13,050 nucleotides of DNA from CAZFAP01 sp964516325 (GTDB taxonomy: Bacteria > Auribacterota > JABMQX01), in the NCBI GenBank assembly GCA_964516325.1, contig CAZFAP010000140.1, positions 1 to 13,050 of the forward strand, in the 5' to 3' direction. Positions 6,267-13,050 of the stretch are shown in pieces. The notes under the pieces are model-generated. The model saw nothing but the letters and a program-made list of their open reading frames with translations. It was not told the origin of the DNA and ran no database searches. The position numbers and the translations under genes were made by a program. How positions within the stretch are numbered: the first letter of the stretch is position 1; each line of letters starts with the position of its first letter.

Positions 6267-8762
6267 ATGAGACAGGTAATCTTAGCTGCAACGTTGCTGG
6301 TGGTTTTCAGCCTCGTCTATGGACAAGAATCGGCAACTGGCCCGACGAAGCCTGCCGTCCGGCGGGGGAGCATATCGGGCGTGGTGACCGATTCAAAAAG
6401 CAAACTGCCGGTTCAGGACGCTCGGGTCGAACTGGCAAGGGAAGGTTTTTCCCTCGGCATATCGGCCAAAACGGATAAGGAAGGCAAATTCGTTTTGGGG
6501 AATGTTCCGGCGAACGTCTTCGACCTTCTTGTGACGAAGGAGAACTACTTGGCAAAGACCGTGGCCGGTATAAAAGTCAAGGCGGGGGAGACAGTTTCTG
6601 ACCTCGCCGTGGCGATCAGGCCAGTCGGCCCGGGGCAAGTCGGCGAGGAAGCGAGGGATTTCACCCTGACAACAGCCGACGGAAAGGCTTTCAACCTGGC
6701 CCCCTTCAAGGGCAAAAAAGTGGTCGTTCTCGGCATAGGCAACCCCTATACCTGAGGAGCCGACCGATGCCGTGCACAGTTGGTGCACTTCGAGAGGATT
6801 TATCAGGAGTACCAGAAAGAAGGAGTGGAAGTTGCGTTTGTGGTCTCGGGAGCCGGCGAGTACGCCCGAACGGAGCAGCTTCCGCGTTTTAAGCAGGACT
6901 ATAAGGTCTCGTATCCGGCTCTCGACGACAAGGATAACGCCGTAGTTAGCATCTACAAGCTGAACAGCGATCCGAGGGTTGCCAAGAGCCTGATAGTTGA
7001 CCGCGATGGCATAGTGCGCCTGGTCGGCGAATTCACTCCGTGGCTGGAGATGGCGGAGACGCTCGAAACCGTTCTCGGCAGGGCGAAGGGGTTAGACCTC
7101 TCCACGGCGGAAAAGGCTATCGAATCGCTGGAGGCGGCGGAAAGCTACGTTCGCTGGCAGGCAGCCAAGGCTCTCGGCGAGATGAAAGGAGAAGGCGCCG
7201 TCGAGCCTCTGATCAGTGCGCTGCGGGATGAATCCGAGCCGGTCAGAGAACTGGCAGCTCATTCCCTGGGCAAAATAGGCGACACGAAAGCCGTAGAGCC
7301 TTTGTTGTCCCTTCTGCCAGACAAATCGAGCCTTGTTCGGCAGGCGGTTGTTGAAGCTCTCGGAGAAATGAGGGATGAACGAGCGGTGCCGCCTTTGGTG
7401 AAGCTTCTTGCGGACCGGGAATTTCAGCCAGGCGTCGCTGCTGCCCTCGCCCAGATAAACAAACCGGAGTTAGTGAGCAAGGCTCTGGAAGAGAATCGGT
7501 TTGTCCTTGAGCGGGGTGCATTCGGGCAGCTAACAGAGGTGCATTCAAGTTTGGGGCGCGCGTACATGGAGGCCGGAAACATGCGGCCCGCGCTCGAACA
7601 GTATCTTGCATTGGTCAAGAACTCCGATGCCAGAAGGGCCTACATTACGAGCTTTTCCTCCAGCGGCATCGAGAGGTTCTCGCAGAGAGAGTATGCTCTC
7701 CGCAATTTCGTGGCAATGTATCACAGCGAGGGAAAGCTCAAAGAAATAGCAGCCATTCTGGAGGAAAGGCTTTCCGAGCCTCCGAAGGACGCCGCTCTAT
7801 ATGATATGCTGGGAGCGATCTATGCCCAACAAGGATTGCACGAGAAAGCTTCCGAGCTGTATGAGAAAGCTATCGTCTTAGACCCCGACAACTTCAGGCT
7901 CTATGCAGACTTAGCTTTCTCGTACAAGCGAGCTGGCACGCAAGACAAGGCGGTCGAAGCGGCCAAGAGAATGGCCAGGAAGGTTCTTCCGGATGCCGAT
8001 TCCTATGCCCTCGCGGCGAAGGTGCATTCCGAATGCAACTTGAACGACGATGCAATCGCCTTCTATGAGAAAGCGGTCTCCCTGGCATCCGGCGATTACG
8101 AAAAAGGAATCCATCGCCTCGGTTTGGCAAAGTGTCACGAAGAAGCCGGCAAGCCTGACAGGGCAATTGCGGAGTACGAGAAGATCGGAAAATCCCCTGG
8201 GGACTCTTGGGCGAAAGACATGGCTCAACGAGCTCTCCAGCAACTCAAGACAACACCTGCCAAACCATTGCCACCCGGCGCCAGCAAGTTCACAATTCCA
8301 AAGGAAAATCTTGAAATCCCCGAGGCAATGCAGGCCTGTGCGAAAAACCTCCGCAAGATTCACGATGCCATCGCCAAGTACCAGAAAGAAAAAGACCAGG
8401 CCCCCAACTGGCTTTCCGTTCTCGTGCCGACATACTTGAGCGCCGAAACGCTTCTGTGCTCGAACGATCCCCAACACGTGTCGCAATACTGGCCCGACCC
8501 AAAGCTTCCGTGCAGCTATGGTTACGAGCTATCGCCGACGGTGCTTTCGGCTGCGTGGAGCGCGGCGGGCATGGCGTGCAGGGATTGGAAAGCGCAACAG
8601 ATTAAGCTTTTTGGAGACGTGGTGCCTATCGTGCGGTGCCTTCATCACGGCTCCTCAGTCCTCAATCTATCCGCAGGCGGGCAAATCTACATCGGCCCTG
8701 TGTACTGGGAACCGATGTTTATCGCTGGCTATCAGCTCGGCGATGAGCTGCGCGGGCAATGA
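6267..8762 (+). CDS. Predicted selenoprotein: CpdReg + Sec thioredoxin-fold + HEAT + TPR + five-cysteine module, 831 aa
   Basis: Read through the in-frame TGA at 6753-6755 this is one exported protein; otherwise it is two ORFs, to 6755 and from TTG 6780. ATG 6267 is chosen because GGAGG within 6252-6260 lies ~7 nt upstream and a signal peptide (MRQVILAATLLVVFSLVYG) follows. Order: CpdReg-like beta-sandwich ~33-118; thioredoxin/redoxin fold ~125-273 with NPYT-Sec163-GADRC168 at the active site; HEAT repeats ~280-406; TPRs ~420-660; five-cysteine module 674-815. Reasons to join: the TGA splits one fold exactly at its redox centre, both sides are in frame 0, the downstream part has no ATG or ribosome binding site, and a SECIS-like hairpin follows. 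TGA is not generally reassigned here, since this gene and the LRR gene both end in TGA. The usual cis-proline position appears to be Ala239. YTU resembles the deiodinase-like GSxTU motif. Alternatives are a nonsense mutation, a sequencing error, or two genes. The likely role is envelope thiol redox chemistry; the substrate is unknown. Confidence 0.78.
6753..6788 (+). promoter_or_regulatory. Candidate Sec-UGA codon with bacterial SECIS element
   Basis: The TGA at 6753-6755 is followed by a perfect hairpin: GTGCAC (6772-6777), loop AGTTG (6778-6782), GTGCAC (6783-6788). There are 22 nt between the TGA and the apical loop, and the second loop base is G. From memory, bacterial SECIS rules ask for a short upper stem, a 3-14-nt loop with G in its first two bases, and a spacing of about 16-37 nt, so all three are met. 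The hairpin lies inside the coding sequence, as expected for SelB-dependent decoding. Confidence 0.72.
8286..8711 (+). repeat. Five-cysteine module, copy 2 (partner 5287-5715)
   Basis: Residues 674-815 of the predicted selenoprotein. Cysteines at 691, 731, 749, 771 and 791 have spacing 40-18-22-20, the same as in copy 1. Shared blocks include KFTIP, PNWLS, TLLC, YWPDP, PCSY, SPTVL, CRDWKA, VVPIVRC and NLS.GG. Here the module is near the C-terminus; in copy 1 it precedes the thioredoxin domain. Confidence 0.8.
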
Positions 8763-8897
8763 CGCCATTGTTTGCCAGTGGCAGGCCGACGGGGGATGAA
8801 CCTCGCCCTCGGCCCGTCGCGTCGTTGGGATTCAGATAGATCATCGGCACTCGCAGCAAGACAAAGTAAGTCAGGAGAGCTTTGGAGGAGGGGAAGA

Positions 8898-11618
8898 ATG
8901 GAAGAACTTACGGGAAGAGGCGGTGAGAAAGAGAATTCTGAGAATGGCAGCGCCAAGCCACGGGACACTGTGAGAGATTCTCTCGCGGCCGGCGCGCCAG
9001 AGCATGCCAGGACAATCGAGGATGCACGGAGTCTTTGGGCGGGGGCGGTGTCGGCTGATGCATCCCCGAGCGAGTCAATCAAGGCTGGTGGTGTCCGCGC
9101 GCGCCTGGAGGCGGCATCGAAGGTCCTGCCGGAGGTACGACGACTCTCGAAGGCGAAAGTAGAGCAGGAAGGAGCCGTTGCAGCAGACTTCGAGCTTCTG
9201 AAGCTTCTGGGTGCGGGGGCCATGGGGGTAGTGTTCTCGGCGAGGCAGGAATCGCTTGACCGCGAGATCGCTGTGAAGATGATGCGCCCCGACGCAGCCA
9301 GAGACTCCGAGGCGAGGAGCAAGTTTGCCGCTGAGGCCCTGGTAACAGGGGAGCTTGACCATCCGAACATTGCCCCCGTGCACGACTACGGCCAGACCTC
9401 GGAAGGCACGCTGTTCTACGCCATGAAGCAGGTTCGGGGGACTCCCTGGGACAACGTAATCTGGGACAAGCCTCTTGACGAGAATCTCCGGATTCTTCTA
9501 TCGGTCTGCAACGCCGTTGCCTTCGCCCACGACAAGGGCGTCATCCACCGAGACCTGAAGCCCGAAAACGTGATGCTGGGGGACTACGGGGAGGTTTTGG
9601 TGATGGACTGGGGGCTTGCTGCAAGCTCAGGAAGCGACAAGGCTGAGCGGCTGACGCCCGAATCGGGCTTTGCGGGGACTCCCTGCTACATGGCGCCAGA
9701 GATGGCAAGCTGTGAGTTCTCGCAGATTGGCCCGTGGAGCGACATCTACGTTCTGGGGGGCATCCTCTACGAGATCGTGACAGGTCTCAGACCGCACACT
9801 GGCGAGGATGTGTACGGGTGCATCCACGCGGCGATGGAGAACGTCATCCAGCCGACGGAGAAGAAGGGGGAGCTGGTCGAGATTGCCTTGAAGGCGATGG
9901 TGACCGACCCCGCCGATCGTTACGCGTCAGTCAAGGACTTCCAGCGGGCAGTCCGGGAATACGTATCCCATGCTGAAAGCCTCAAGCTTTCGTCTGTGGC
10001 GGAATGGCGCCTTGCATGCCTCAAGGAGGTCGCAAAAGAACAGGTTTACACCGAGTGCTCGGAGGTCATTGCGGCATACCAGCAAGCGATTGAGCTGTGG
10101 GGGGACAACGAGGCCGGAGTGCTCGGACTGAGAAAGGCCCGTGAGACACTCGTCGAAATCGCTCTGGAAAGGCGAGACCTGGCTCTCGCACAGTCCCAGG
10201 TGACTGCGATGGGCGATGAGAGCGGGAGACTCAGGGTCGGTGACAGACGTTTAGAAAGCCCGAAGGAGTTGCACGAGAGGGTTGATGCCGCGATTGCTCG
10301 CAGAGCGCGGAGAGAGAAAATCGCCGGCACCATCCGCTGGGGCGCCATCAGCCTGACAGCCCTGCTTGTCATCGTCATCTCAACCGCGTATTTCATCACG
10401 AGCGCCGCGAGAAACCGCGCAGTGGCGGCCGAGAAAAAGGCACGCAGCGAGGCGAACAAGTCCACAGCAATCAACAGCTTCCTGCAAGGCATGCTGGCTT
10501 CCGTGGATCCAGCAGAAGCTCGCGGACGCGAGGTCACTGTTCGTGAACTCTTAGACCATGCTGCATCGGGTCTTGGCGATCGGTTCGCGAAGCATCGCGA
10601 GGTGGAAGCCGCAATTCGGGCCACGATAGGAAGCACTTATTCGGCACTCGGGCTCTATCGCTCTGCTGAGACGCAGCTTTCGCGAGCTCTCAACATCTGC
10701 CGTCGTGACCTGGGCGATGAGCACCCGGACACAATCGGGGCCTTGACGAACCTCGGGATAGCGCTGGATGGCCAGGGCAGGCTGGACGAGGCAGAGGCAG
10801 TCTGGAGGAAATCCCTTGAGATCGGACGCCGCGCCTTGGGCGGGGAGCACCCCTATGTCCTCGCCTCAATGAGCAATCTGGGGATCCTGCTCCGAGAAAA
10901 GGGCAGGCTGGAGGAAGCGGAGAGCATCCTCAGACAATCCATCGAGGCGAAACGCCGCGTCCTGGGACCGCTGCATTATGATACCCTTAGTGCGATGCAC
11001 AACCTGGGAATTGTACTGCAGGAACGAGGCAAGCTCGATGAGGCGGAGGCGATCCATAGGAGGACACTTGAGACCAGGCGACGTACCTTGGGGGAGGACC
11101 ACCCTGACACGCTCAGGTCCATGAACGAGCTGGCTCTGGTCCTCGAGGAGCAGGGCAGGCTCAACGAGGCGGAAGCGCTCCACCGGCAGACACTCCAGAT
11201 CAAGCGCCGAGTAATGGGGGAAGAGCACCCGGATACCCTTCATTCGATGGCAAACCTCGGGCTCGCGCTCAGGGCTCAGGGCAAGCTCGATGAGGCAGAA
11301 TCGCTATTGAGGCGGTGTCTCGAGACCGAACGCCGTGCACTGGGCGAGGAGCACCCGGACACCCTCAGCGGTATGCATAACCTGGCAGTCATTCTCGACG
11401 AGAGGGGCAAATCCGATGAGGCAGAGGGAATCCTGAGGCGGTGCCTCTACGTTCGACAGGGCAGGCTCGGCGAAGGGCACCCTGACACGCTTAAATCAAT
11501 GAACAGCCTGGCAATTACGCTCGAGCATCTGGGCCGGCTCGGCGAAGCGGAGGCTCTTCGCAGAGAGATTGTCGAGATTCAGAAGCGCCTCGTTGGCGAT
11601 CAGCAGCAGGGCCCGTAG
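8898..11618 (+). CDS. Transmembrane Ser/Thr protein kinase with C-terminal TPR domain, 906 aa
   Basis: A Hanks-type kinase that should phosphorylate Ser/Thr in the cytoplasm, with a TPR binding domain on the other side of a membrane helix. ATG 8898 is chosen for the GGAGGAGGGG run at 8884-8893; in-frame codons upstream (ATG 8796) lack a good ribosome binding site. After a ~95-residue polar N-terminus come kinase motifs: glycine loop LGAGAMGVV (~105), IAVK lysine K127, HRDLKPEN with catalytic D219, MDWGLA with metal-binding D237 (DWG instead of DFG, often seen in such kinases), and GTPCYMAPE. The domain spans ~97-352. A helical linker follows, then a membrane helix at ~480-502 and eight TPRs of 42 residues from ~563, seven of them exact 126-bp units (LGEEHPDTL...NLG..L...G.LDEAE) of the kinesin-light-chain-like type. 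The gene is 135 nt after the predicted selenoprotein, so cotranscription is possible. Confidence 0.93.
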   Translation: MEELTGRGGEKENSENGSAKPRDTVRDSLAAGAPEHARTIEDARSLWAGAVSADASPSESIKAGGVRARLEAASKVLPEVRRLSKAKVEQEGAVAADFELLKLLGAGAMGVVFSARQESLDREIAVKMMRPDAARDSEARSKFAAEALVTGELDHPNIAPVHDYGQTSEGTLFYAMKQVRGTPWDNVIWDKPLDENLRILLSVCNAVAFAHDKGVIHRDLKPENVMLGDYGEVLVMDWGLAASSGSDKAERLTPESGFAGTPCYMAPEMASCEFSQIGPWSDIYVLGGILYEIVTGLRPHTGEDVYGCIHAAMENVIQPTEKKGELVEIALKAMVTDPADRYASVKDFQRAVREYVSHAESLKLSSVAEWRLACLKEVAKEQVYTECSEVIAAYQQAIELWGDNEAGVLGLRKARETLVEIALERRDLALAQSQVTAMGDESGRLRVGDRRLESPKELHERVDAAIARRARREKIAGTIRWGAISLTALLVIVISTAYFITSAARNRAVAAEKKARSEANKSTAINSFLQGMLASVDPAEARGREVTVRELLDHAASGLGDRFAKHREVEAAIRATIGSTYSALGLYRSAETQLSRALNICRRDLGDEHPDTIGALTNLGIALDGQGRLDEAEAVWRKSLEIGRRALGGEHPYVLASMSNLGILLREKGRLEEAESILRQSIEAKRRVLGPLHYDTLSAMHNLGIVLQERGKLDEAEAIHRRTLETRRRTLGEDHPDTLRSMNELALVLEEQGRLNEAEALHRQTLQIKRRVMGEEHPDTLHSMANLGLALRAQGKLDEAESLLRRCLETERRALGEEHPDTLSGMHNLAVILDERGKSDEAEGILRRCLYVRQGRLGEGHPDTLKSMNSLAITLEHLGRLGEAEALRREIVEIQKRLVGDQQQGP
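10710..11591 (+). repeat. Seven tandem 126-bp TPR-coding repeats
   Basis: LG.EHPDTL anchors recur every 126 bases from 10710 to 11466 with no indels. Each unit codes a 42-residue TPR. A more degenerate eighth unit precedes the array at about 10584-10709. Confidence 0.9.
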
Positions 11619-11639
11619 CGAGACTCCGTACCAGATCCC

Positions 11640-11786
11640 ATGCACGCCGATTCGAACAGCACGCGGCCTGCTTTCGGAGCTCTCAGGGCGAAAATCTACG
11701 ACGCGTTCGATTGGAACATCACGCCGGCGGAGCTTGAGAAGGAACAACGGGAACGATACAGGCGCTGGTTGGAACGAAACCGGTAG
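11640..11786 (+). CDS. Small ORF (48 aa), possible gene fragment
   Basis: ATG 11640 to TAG 11784-11786, in the kinase frame and 21 nt beyond its stop. The product ends in a charged helix (FDWNITPAELEKEQRERYRRW) that looks like genuine protein, but no ribosome binding site precedes the ATG. It may be the 3' remnant of a decayed gene. The family is not recognised. Confidence 0.25.
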   Translation: MHADSNSTRPAFGALRAKIYDAFDWNITPAELEKEQRERYRRWLERNR

Positions 11787-11860
11787 GACGGAGGACTTCA
11801 CCACAGACCGAACGACTTTCGCAACGCCGCCGGCGGCGGGGCGACGGATTTCCCGGCAGG

Positions 11861-11953
11861 TTGAGCGTATGTGTTCTGCTTCAGACGGAATTGGACATTG
11901 CCAATGCCATCATTAAGGTGTATGAGAACAGAGACAAGCTTAGCGTGATATGA
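11861..11953 (+). other. Possible coding remnant in the 11619-12225 gap
   Basis: Frame 2 from about 11861 to a TGA at 11951-11953 reads a protein-like LLQTELDIANAIIKVYENRD segment. Upstream the same frame is arginine-rich and unconvincing, and there is no start with a ribosome binding site. It may be the end of a frameshifted pseudogene together with 11640-11786. Apart from these two pieces and the palindrome at 12058-12130, I see nothing identifiable in the 607-nt gap. Confidence 0.2.
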
Positions 11954-12057
11954 TTATAGAAACGCGCGCGGTCTTGTTAGCACGCGCATTGCTCCAGTGT
12001 GTTCTTTCTCTGCCGTGAAAATGATCGCTACGCAGCGCTGATCGCCATAGGGAAGCC

Positions 12058-12130
12058 CTCTCGCAAAGCCGCGAAGGACGCAAAGATGGGGACATCGGGA
12101 ATTCTTGGCGTCTTAGCGTCTTGGCGAGAA
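12058..12130. repeat. Imperfect palindromic intergenic repeat (CGCAAAG/CTTGGCGTC type)
   Basis: The left arm (12058-12086) begins CTCTCGCAAAGCCGCGAAGG and the right arm (12103-12130) ends in GCGTCTTGGCGAGAA. The reverse complement of the right arm aligns to the left arm over ~27 bases with about five differences and one gap. The loop is ~16 nt, and an A-rich run (12127-12134) follows. Arms built from degenerate GCAAAG/GCTAAG/GCCAAG units resemble the widespread intergenic CGCAAAGACGCAAAG palindromes of many environmental genomes. It could fold strongly in RNA. Confidence 0.7.
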
Positions 12131-12225
12131 AAAACGGGCCTGAGGGAGCCATTCTCGCGGTGCCCGGTTGAACGGAGTTCGTGAGAAGCTGTAGTAAACC
12201 TTTCACAAAACTGGAGGGCTTAGAG

Positions 12226-13050
12226 ATGAACAAGACGAATCTCACCAGGCGGCAGTTTCTGGCTGCGGCATCCGTCGGGACAATCGCCGCGGCAGCCTCA
12301 AGGGCAATCCCTCTCCATGCAGAGGCGGGCAAGGAAGCGGGTAAACTCGCAATCCTCGGTGGTCAGCCGGTCAGAACCAAACCCTGGCCCTCCTGGCCAG
12401 TCTGGGATAGGTCTGACGAAGAGTCGGTCCTGTCTATCCTGCGAAGTGGCCGTTGGTACAGAGGCAGCGGAAACATAGTCTCCCAATTTGAAGAGAAGTA
12501 TGCCGCGTTGATGGGGGCAAAACGCTGTGTCTGCACGGTGAACGGCACGAATGCTCTACTCACCGCCCTCCACGTGCTCGATGTCGGCGTCGGCGATGAG
12601 GTCATTGTCTCCCCATATACCTTCATCGCCTCGTATAACGTTGTTATCAATTCGTGTGCCCTGCCGGTTTTTGCCGATACCGACCCCGAAACCTTTCAGA
12701 TAAACCCGGACAAAATAGAAGAACGAATCAACGAGAACACGAGGGCGATCCTGCCGGTCCACATTCTGGGCCTGCCGGCAAATATGGACAAGATCAATGC
12801 AATTGCCAAGAAGCGTAACCTCAAGGTGATCGAGGACGCCTGCCAGGCGTGGCTCGCGGAATGGAGAGGCAAAAAGTGCGGCACCCTCGGTGACCTCGGC
12901 TGTTTCAGCTTCCAGGAGTCGAAGCATCTGCCTTGCGGCGAAGGAGGGGCCCTCGTCGGGAACGACGATGAAATCATGGACAGAGCCTTCTCCTACCACA
13001 ACTGCGGCAGACCGTATCGAAGCGTCAAATCGTCCAACGGCTACCCCATC
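12226..13050 (+). CDS. DegT/DnrJ/EryC1/StrS-family aminotransferase with Tat signal (3' truncated by window)
   Basis: PLP-dependent aminotransferase fold type I, of the family that usually transaminates keto-sugars in the cytoplasm. ATG 12226 follows GGAGGG (12213-12218) by 7 nt. The N-terminus is a classic twin-arginine signal (NLTRRQFLAAASVGTIAAAA), predicting export of the folded protein. The body begins with LAILGGQPVR; the family's N-terminal SGRWYRGSG...FE..YA...GAK and NGTNAL cofactor region follow, then the PLP-ring aspartate D204 in VIEDACQA and the Schiff-base lysine K233 in SFQESKHLPCGEGG. 275 residues are present of a family that normally runs to ~370-400 plus the signal. No neighbour indicates a specific sugar pathway. 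Catalytic residues are intact. Confidence 0.93.
   Translation, partial: MNKTNLTRRQFLAAASVGTIAAAASRAIPLHAEAGKEAGKLAILGGQPVRTKPWPSWPVWDRSDEESVLSILRSGRWYRGSGNIVSQFEEKYAALMGAKRCVCTVNGTNALLTALHVLDVGVGDEVIVSPYTFIASYNVVINSCALPVFADTDPETFQINPDKIEERINENTRAILPVHILGLPANMDKINAIAKKRNLKVIEDACQAWLAEWRGKKCGTLGDLGCFSFQESKHLPCGEGGALVGNDDEIMDRAFSYHNCGRPYRSVKSSNGYPI

Noticed and set aside
6753..6755. TGA as a reassigned Trp or Gly codon (genetic codes 4 or 25)
   Set aside because: The LRR gene and the same 6267-8762 gene both end in TGA, and no other in-frame TGA occurs in the long ORFs.
6767..6893. Short ORF from ATG 6767 behind GAGGAG (6754-6759)
   Set aside because: The spacing is good, but the frame differs from the domain frame, the ORF is only about 40 codons and the product is not protein-like. 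The GAGGAG includes part of the TGA and is probably coincidental.
6780..8762. Independent gene starting at TTG 6780
   Set aside because: It begins in the middle of a thioredoxin fold, has no ATG or ribosome binding site at proper distance, and is in frame with the upstream ORF across a single TGA. I treat it as the second part of the 6267-8762 gene.
8787..8819. CGACGGG/CCCGTCG stem between the predicted selenoprotein and the kinase as a terminator
   Set aside because: A 7-bp stem with a 19-nt loop and no following T-run is too weak to call.
11569..11916. 115-aa ORF overlapping the kinase end
   Set aside because: It overlaps 50 bases of the kinase in another frame and has a random Arg/Ser/Thr-rich composition with no ribosome binding site.
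11999..12184. 61-aa ORF containing the palindromic repeat
   Set aside because: The SRKAAKDAK-type peptide is a translation of the intergenic repeat, a common source of spurious gene calls.
1..13050. CRISPR arrays, tRNA or rRNA genes, transposases or integrases
   Set aside because: The regular repeats all lie inside coding sequence (LRR and TPR), and no RNA-gene signature or mobile-element protein was seen.

Overview
The window reads as a piece of an environmental bacterium's genome, most likely from the Planctomycetota or a close relative in the PVC group. The grounds are the protein types: a secreted protein made of 24-residue TKVTDAGLAHL leucine-rich repeats, a membrane Ser/Thr kinase with a DWG motif and a kinesin-light-chain-like TPR tail, envelope proteins carrying carboxypeptidase-regulatory-like modules, and a Tat-signal DegT-family aminotransferase. 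This placement is inferred from style, not from a marker gene. All supported genes lie on the + strand, and most start behind a clear GGAGG-type ribosome binding site.

Layout: (1) 1-99 is the 3' end of an unidentified gene. (2) 175-669 is an unrecognised 164-aa protein. (3) 688-837 is a small ORF whose tail is a diverged copy of the tail at 1-99. (4) 851-889 holds three overlapping hairpins just before (5) a secreted leucine-rich-repeat protein (910-2757). (6) 2995-6198 is a 1067-aa rhomboid protease fused to several envelope domains and a C-terminal thioredoxin-fold domain. (7) 6267-8762 is a multidomain thioredoxin-fold/HEAT/TPR protein interrupted by one in-frame TGA. (8) 8898-11618 is a transmembrane Ser/Thr kinase with TPRs. 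(9) 11619-12225 is gene-poor, with possible gene remnants and a hairpin-forming intergenic repeat. (10) 12226-13050 is the 5' part of a Tat-signal DegT/DnrJ/EryC1/StrS aminotransferase running off the window.

The main discovery candidate is gene 7. A simple gene call gives two ORFs (to 6755, and from 6780), but both are in the same frame and are the two halves of a single thioredoxin fold. The TGA at 6753-6755 falls at the redox-active position (NPYT-TGA-GADRC), and a perfect 6-bp hairpin with loop AGTTG starts 16 nt after it, placing the loop 22 nt downstream, as expected for a bacterial SECIS element. I interpret it as an undescribed selenoprotein of 831 aa (Sec163, Cys168).

Gene 6 and gene 7 share a ~142-aa module (about 61% identical) with five cysteines at exactly the same spacing (40-18-22-20). 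Both also carry a CpdReg-like domain and a thioredoxin-like domain, in different orders. They are probably paralogous envelope redox proteins of one operon, paired with a rhomboid protease and followed by a membrane kinase that may sense envelope state. That joint role is inference.
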